A stretch of 10,922 nucleotides of DNA from Clostridiales bacterium (GTDB taxonomy: Bacteria; Bacillota; Clostridia; Oscillospirales; CAG-272): NCBI GenBank assembly GCA_004554105.1, contig SFNW01000062.1, forward strand, positions 1 to 10,922. The letters are read 5' to 3'. The first letter of the stretch is position 1. Each line of letters starts with the position of its first letter. Shown in pieces: positions 7,227-10,922 of this stretch. The position numbers and the translations under genes are program-made. The notes beneath the pieces are model-generated. The model had not been told where the DNA came from, did no database searches, and saw only the letters and a list, made by a program, of their open reading frames with translations.

Positions 7227-7577
7227 TTATTTCAGACATCTGTTGACGGCGTCGAGCAGTCTGCTGCCGAGGAACGGCTTGACAAGAAAGTCCTTTGCGC
7301 CGTTTTTCATGGCTTCCATGACCAACCCCTGCTGTCCCATGGCGGCGCATACAATCACACACGCATTGCTGTCCTGCTGTCTCATCAATTTCAGCGTCTG
7401 AATGCCGTCCATTGCAGGCACAGACAAATCCAGCAGAACAAGATCCGGCTTGAGCAAAGCAAATTGCTCTGCCGCCTGCTGTCCGTCGCAGACCTCGCCG
7501 ACCACCTCATAGCCGCCTTGGGTCAAGGTGTCCCGCATAAAAGCCGAGTCACCGCAAACTAAAATTCTCTTTGCCAT
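7227..7577 (-). CDS. CheY-like single-domain response regulator with atypical phosphorylation pocket
   Basis: This is a 116-residue stand-alone receiver with no output domain, closest in style to Firmicutes CheY (MAKRIL..., SAFMR, MDGI, AMGQQ, GAKDFLVKPF). The phosphoacceptor is Asp50 (LVLLDLSVP) and the conserved Lys is Lys100 (VKPF). Two pocket residues differ. The usual acidic pair after the first strand is Gly9-Asp10 (VCGDSAF) instead of Asp-Asp, and the usual Ser/Thr of (S/T)AMGQQ is Ala78 (CAAMGQQ). Helix 1 also seems about four residues short compared with B. subtilis CheY. The frame can be read from TTG 7586 or ATG 7583, but GAGG at 7590-7587 is best spaced (9 bases) for ATG 7577, which also matches the N-terminus of the family. 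No chemotaxis or flagellar gene is in the window, so a signalling role is inferred. It is monocistronic, between a consensus promoter and a strong terminator. Confidence 0.9.
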   Translation of the reverse strand: MAKRILVCGDSAFMRDTLTQGGYEVVGEVCDGQQAAEQFALLKPDLVLLDLSVPAMDGIQTLKLMRQQDSNACVIVCAAMGQQGLVMEAMKNGAKDFLVKPFLGSRLLDAVNRCLK

Positions 7578-7610
7578 CTTCATCAACCTCTTTGTGTCAT
7601 TTCATTTGCC

Positions 7611-7630
7611 TTGCCCCGAAAACGGGGCAA
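7611..7630. other. Strong hairpin in the leader of the receiver gene
   Basis: TTGCCCCG (7611-7618) and CGGGGCAA (7623-7630) form a perfect 8-bp stem around AAAA. It falls in the 5' leader of the receiver mRNA, about 20 bases upstream of the ribosome binding site. No T run follows on the - strand, so it is more likely a leader stem than a terminator. Confidence 0.6.
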
Positions 7631-7710
7631 ATAGATTCGCCGAAAGGGACGCAAACTGCCGTTCGTCCGTCAATTCGGTCTGCGCCGATCCCCCGGCAAT
7701 GCCGCTTATT

Positions 7711-7739
7711 ATTATAATCGGGCTTTTGAATCCTGTCAA
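7711..7739 (-). promoter_or_regulatory. Perfect consensus sigma-A promoter for the receiver gene
   Basis: On the - strand, TTGACA (7739-7734) and TATAAT (7716-7711) are separated by exactly 17 bases. Both hexamers are perfect. The start point should be near 7704, giving an mRNA leader of about 125 bases before ATG 7577. A GCGCGG/CCGCGC inverted repeat (7744-7759) sits directly upstream of the -35. Confidence 0.9.
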
Positions 7740-7822
7740 GTCTGCGCGGTCTTCCGCGCCGTTTCCCGATTGCTTTTGTCCTGTTTACCGGCGGAAAAAT
7801 TCGACAAATTTCGAAAAAAGTC

Positions 7823-7851
7823 TTGTCATATTGCGTTTTCTCTGCTATAAT
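7823..7851 (+). promoter_or_regulatory. Sigma-A promoter for the glycine riboswitch and symporter
   Basis: TTGTCA (7823-7828), a 17-base spacer and TATAAT (7846-7851) are preceded by TGC as an extended -10. The expected start is near 7858. It is divergent from the receiver promoter, with about 80 bases between the two -35 hexamers. Confidence 0.88.
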
Positions 7852-7878
7852 ACATACATATTTTTCAAAAACAGAATA

Positions 7879-7996
7879 TCTATACGATCCTTGCAGGACG
7901 ACTGTAAGGGGATAGAACTTTGGAGAATCCCATTCGATTGGGTGCCGAAGGGGCAAGCAGAAAGCGAAACTCTCAGGCAAAAGGACAAAGAGGCAT
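7879..7996 (+). promoter_or_regulatory. Glycine riboswitch (single aptamer)
   Basis: The aptamer core shows the family's conserved strings: GGAGAA (7922-7927), GCCGAAGGGGCAAGC (7944-7958) and AAACTCTCAGGCAAAAGGAC (7967-7986). Helix P1 is CTTTG (7918-7922) with CAAAG (7986-7990), and P2 is the CCCA/TGGG arm. Only one aptamer is present. Directly 5' of it, TCTAT (7879-7883) pairs with ATAGA (7912-7916), and CCTT (7889-7892) with AAGG (7906-7909). This is a plausible 'ghost aptamer' stem, such as known singlet glycine riboswitches carry in place of a second aptamer. It lies between a clear promoter and a sodium:amino-acid symporter, a common target of this riboswitch class. Whether glycine turns the gene on or off is not evident from sequence. 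Confidence 0.93.
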
Positions 7997-8019
7997 TTTG
8001 GTGAATCTTTTGATTTTTG

Positions 8020-8051
8020 CAGACCGCTCGCTTTTTGCGAGCGGTCTGTTT
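8020..8051 (+). terminator. GC-rich hairpin in the riboswitch expression platform
   Basis: CAGACCGCTCGC (8020-8031) and GCGAGCGGTCTG (8037-8048) form a perfect 12-bp stem with a TTTTT loop, followed only by TTTGC. It lies between the glycine aptamer and the ribosome binding site AGGGGG (8058-8063). It may be the regulated terminator, although the T run is short. The alternative is a fixed stem presenting the ribosome binding site. Confidence 0.6.
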
Positions 8052-8072
8052 GCATGAAGGGGGATTTAAATT

Positions 8073-9608
<1,536 letters not shown>

Positions 9609-9661
9609 CCCGAATGAAAAGAACAGCCCGTTTCCCGCGATATTTTAACGGGAAGCAATCG

Positions 9662-9693
9662 AGAACCGGAAGGTGTAAACACCTTCCGGTTCT
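9662..9693. terminator. Long hairpin between the symporter and the convergent phosphorylase
   Basis: A perfect 14-bp stem, AGAACCGGAAGGTG (9662-9675) with CACCTTCCGGTTCT (9680-9693), has a TAAA loop. Only TTG follows on the + strand and CGATTG on the - strand, so neither side has a real T run. Position between convergent genes still suggests transcription end or mRNA 3' protection. Competing smaller stems, CCCGTT/AACGGG and TTCCCG/CGGGAA, lie at 9627-9654. Confidence 0.7.
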
Positions 9694-9788
9694 TGCTGTT
9701 GGCGATATAAGTTGTGGTATTTGAAGAAACGGCAAGAATAGAGCCGCAATTACAGAGCTTTGCTCGGAATCAATCCCGCGAACAAATC

Positions 9789-10553
9789 TCATATATTTGT
9801 CACTGCATCAAGGCACAGCTCGAGCGCATACGCAAATGAATCCAAGCCCCAGTTGCGTTCATCATAATTCTCGACGTCTGCCAGCGTATCGGCAGTAAAT
9901 AAGATACAGCCCCACAGTGCATTGCGAAGCGAAGCACAGGCGGCGAGAGCCGCGCATTCCATTTCCACCGTTTCGCAGCCCTCCTGCTTTCTGTATGCCA
10001 CCTTTTCCTTGGTTTCACGATAGAAACCGTCTGTTGTCCAGGTGATGACCTCGCGGTATTTCAGACCGTGCTCGGTCACCGTTTTTTCAATCGCTTTCAT
10101 AGCCGCCGCATTGATCTCGATAAAACGGGACGGTTTCATATAGTGGTAGGAAGTGCCTTCATCGCGCAGCACTTTGTACGGGACAAGAAACACATTCTCA
10201 TCAAAATTGCCGAGAACGCCGCAGGAGCCGCCCGTAATGATTTCCTGCACCCCATATCCAATCAGCCAATCCATCAACTGAGCCGCAGCTGCCGCGCCGA
10301 CAGGAGCCTGACAAAGGCACACGTCCTCCCCTTTATGCCGAACCACATATATCGGATAGTCTTTTGTGACCGATAAGAATTTGCCGACCTGAACCGCATC
10401 ATGTGCCTTCGCATATTCATCAATTTGCTCGCCTAAAAAGGCAAAAACAGCCTTTTTGGGCAAATTCAACTCCAGATTTTCATGTGTCGGCATAATAACG
10501 GCAGTTGCGTCCGTGTCGAATTCCAAAATAGGAATTTCGTTTTTCATAATCAT
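9789..10553 (-). CDS. Nucleoside phosphorylase (PNP/uridine phosphorylase family)
   Basis: This is a 254-residue cytosolic enzyme of the PNP_UDP_1 fold, which splits a nucleoside with phosphate to give the base and (deoxy)ribose-1-phosphate for salvage. Visible family motifs are GGSCGVL (108-114), DEGTSYHYMKPSR (131-143), the ribose-binding VEMECAALA (196-204, with Met-Glu) and FTADTLAD (219-226). Asp222 sits where hexameric purine nucleoside phosphorylases have their catalytic Asp, whereas uridine phosphorylases lack it. That hints at a purine-type substrate but does not prove it. ATG 10553 lies 6 bases after AAAGGAGA (10567-10560). A second ATG at 10547 is less well spaced. It has its own promoter and looks monocistronic. 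Length is normal. Confidence 0.9.
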   Translation of the reverse strand: MIMKNEIPILEFDTDATAVIMPTHENLELNLPKKAVFAFLGEQIDEYAKAHDAVQVGKFLSVTKDYPIYVVRHKGEDVCLCQAPVGAAAAAQLMDWLIGYGVQEIITGGSCGVLGNFDENVFLVPYKVLRDEGTSYHYMKPSRFIEINAAAMKAIEKTVTEHGLKYREVITWTTDGFYRETKEKVAYRKQEGCETVEMECAALAACASLRNALWGCILFTADTLADVENYDERNWGLDSFAYALELCLDAVTNI

Positions 10554-10599
10554 GGCGCGTCTCCTTTCCGCCGGTGTCCGGCTTGCTTTGATGTTTTGG

Positions 10600-10628
10600 A
10601 GTATAAAGCTTTAAACTGCGAAAGTCAA
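10600..10628 (-). promoter_or_regulatory. Sigma-A promoter for the nucleoside phosphorylase gene
   Basis: On the - strand, TTGACT (10628-10623), a 17-base spacer and TATACT (10605-10600) each match consensus at five of six positions. The leader is about 40 bases and contains a small GCCGG/CCGGC hairpin (10570-10582) just before the ribosome binding site. Confidence 0.82.
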
Positions 10629-10697
10629 CCGGCAAAACGCACAAATAATCTGCGGAAATTTCGTGTTTTTTCCTTGGCGCTCGCGCAAAGTGACGGC

Positions 10698-10726
10698 TTG
10701 ACAGGAGGAAAGCGCCGTACTATACT
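10698..10726 (+). promoter_or_regulatory. Strong sigma-A promoter facing out of the right edge
   Basis: TTGACA (10698-10703) and TATACT (10721-10726) are separated by 17 bases. It is divergent from the phosphorylase promoter, with 69 bases between the two -35 hexamers. The start is expected near 10733, followed by a run of seven T residues (10736-10742). Confidence 0.85.
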
Positions 10727-10736
10727 GTTACAGTAT
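10722..10736. repeat. Perfect 15-bp palindrome overlapping the -10 hexamer (putative operator)
   Basis: ATACTGT-T-ACAGTAT is a perfect inverted repeat of 7+1+7. It shares five bases with the TATACT hexamer and runs past the predicted start point, the classic placement of a repressor site. The following seven T residues would also allow a weak terminator reading, but no + strand transcript is expected to arrive from the left. Confidence 0.6.
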
Positions 10737-10922
10737 TTTTTTGCCATGCCGGGAGCGGGCTTCCGGCGGCGGGATACCGAATACCGTTTCGGGAAACGCC
10801 TTCACGCGGCGGTTCGCGGCTTCGGCCGCGGTGAACAATCGAACACCGGCGATACCGCGGATCGCAGCCGAGAAGTCTCTCCCCTCACGAGAGAGGGACT
10901 TTTCACCCCTTCTGGCCCCCCT
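10733..10922 (+). ncRNA. Putative structured leader or small RNA, continuing past the window
   Basis: Starting right after the promoter, four hairpins follow in series. They are GCCGGGAG/CTTCCGGC (10748-10767), CGTTTC/GAAACG (10785-10798), GCGGC-TTCG-GCCGC (10816-10829) with an outer GTTC/GAAC (10812-10836), and AAGTCTCTC/GAGGGACTT (10873-10901) followed by TTTTC. TTCACGCGGC (10801-10810) can pair instead with the right arm of the third hairpin, so two folds compete. An ATG at 10746 opens a frame to the edge, but it has no ribosome binding site and codes for a low-complexity Arg/Gly/Pro-rich sequence. I match this to no known RNA family. Confidence 0.35.

Noticed and set aside
7528..8004. 158-residue + strand open frame across the promoters and glycine riboswitch
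   Set aside because: It overlaps a well-supported riboswitch and both promoters and lacks a ribosome binding site.
10722..10742. Palindrome plus T run as a rho-independent terminator
   Set aside because: The stem is short and AT-rich, and no + strand transcript should reach it; overlap with a strong -10 fits an operator better.
10746..10922. Open frame MPGAGFRRRDTEY... running off the right edge
   Set aside because: Preceded by a T run and no ribosome binding site, and the bases are better explained by a series of hairpins. It cannot be excluded without more sequence.

Overview
The window looks like chromosome from a Gram-positive clostridial (Firmicutes) bacterium, possibly an Oscillospiraceae/Ruminococcaceae-type gut organism. 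Strong GGAGG-type ribosome binding sites serve ATG, GTG and TTG starts. Promoters are near-consensus sigma-A (TTGACA/17/TATAAT). A B12-dependent methionine synthase lacks its fused reactivation domain, and a glycine riboswitch sits before a sodium:amino-acid symporter. The taxonomic call is inference. There is no sign of phage, insertion sequence, CRISPR, tRNA or rRNA.

Left block (1-2828, + strand): the C-terminal part of a stand-alone MetH reactivation-domain protein is translationally coupled through an ATGA overlap to an 809-residue cobalamin-dependent methionine synthase. Together they cover the functions that single-chain MetH of E. coli carries in one protein. Two hairpins follow. The second is bidirectional and also ends the convergent gene 2961-4289 (- strand), a CNNM/CBS/CorC-HlyC membrane protein of the 'hemolysin C' family.

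Middle block (4290-7226): after an AT-richer intergenic stretch come two - strand genes in a probable operon, transcribed ATPase first. One is a compact ABC/SMC-like AAA ATPase (6185-7060). The other is a 469-residue protein I do not recognise (4748-6157). The leader of the ATPase gene carries a 9-bp inverted repeat just upstream of the ribosome binding site. This pair is the best candidate here for an undescribed system.

Regulatory hub (7227-8072): a single-domain CheY-like receiver on the - strand has a perfect consensus promoter, a long leader with a strong hairpin, and two unusual substitutions in its phosphorylation pocket. Divergently, a + strand promoter drives a singlet glycine riboswitch, a GC-rich hairpin and then an AGCS-family sodium:alanine/glycine symporter (8073-9608). 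The most natural reading is that glycine controls its own transporter.

Right block (9609-10922): a long hairpin separates the symporter from a convergent nucleoside phosphorylase (9789-10553, - strand) with its own promoter. Divergent from it, a strong + strand promoter overlaps a perfect 15-bp palindrome. It leads into about 190 bases with four successive hairpins and no convincing gene, probably a structured leader or small RNA whose downstream gene lies beyond the window.
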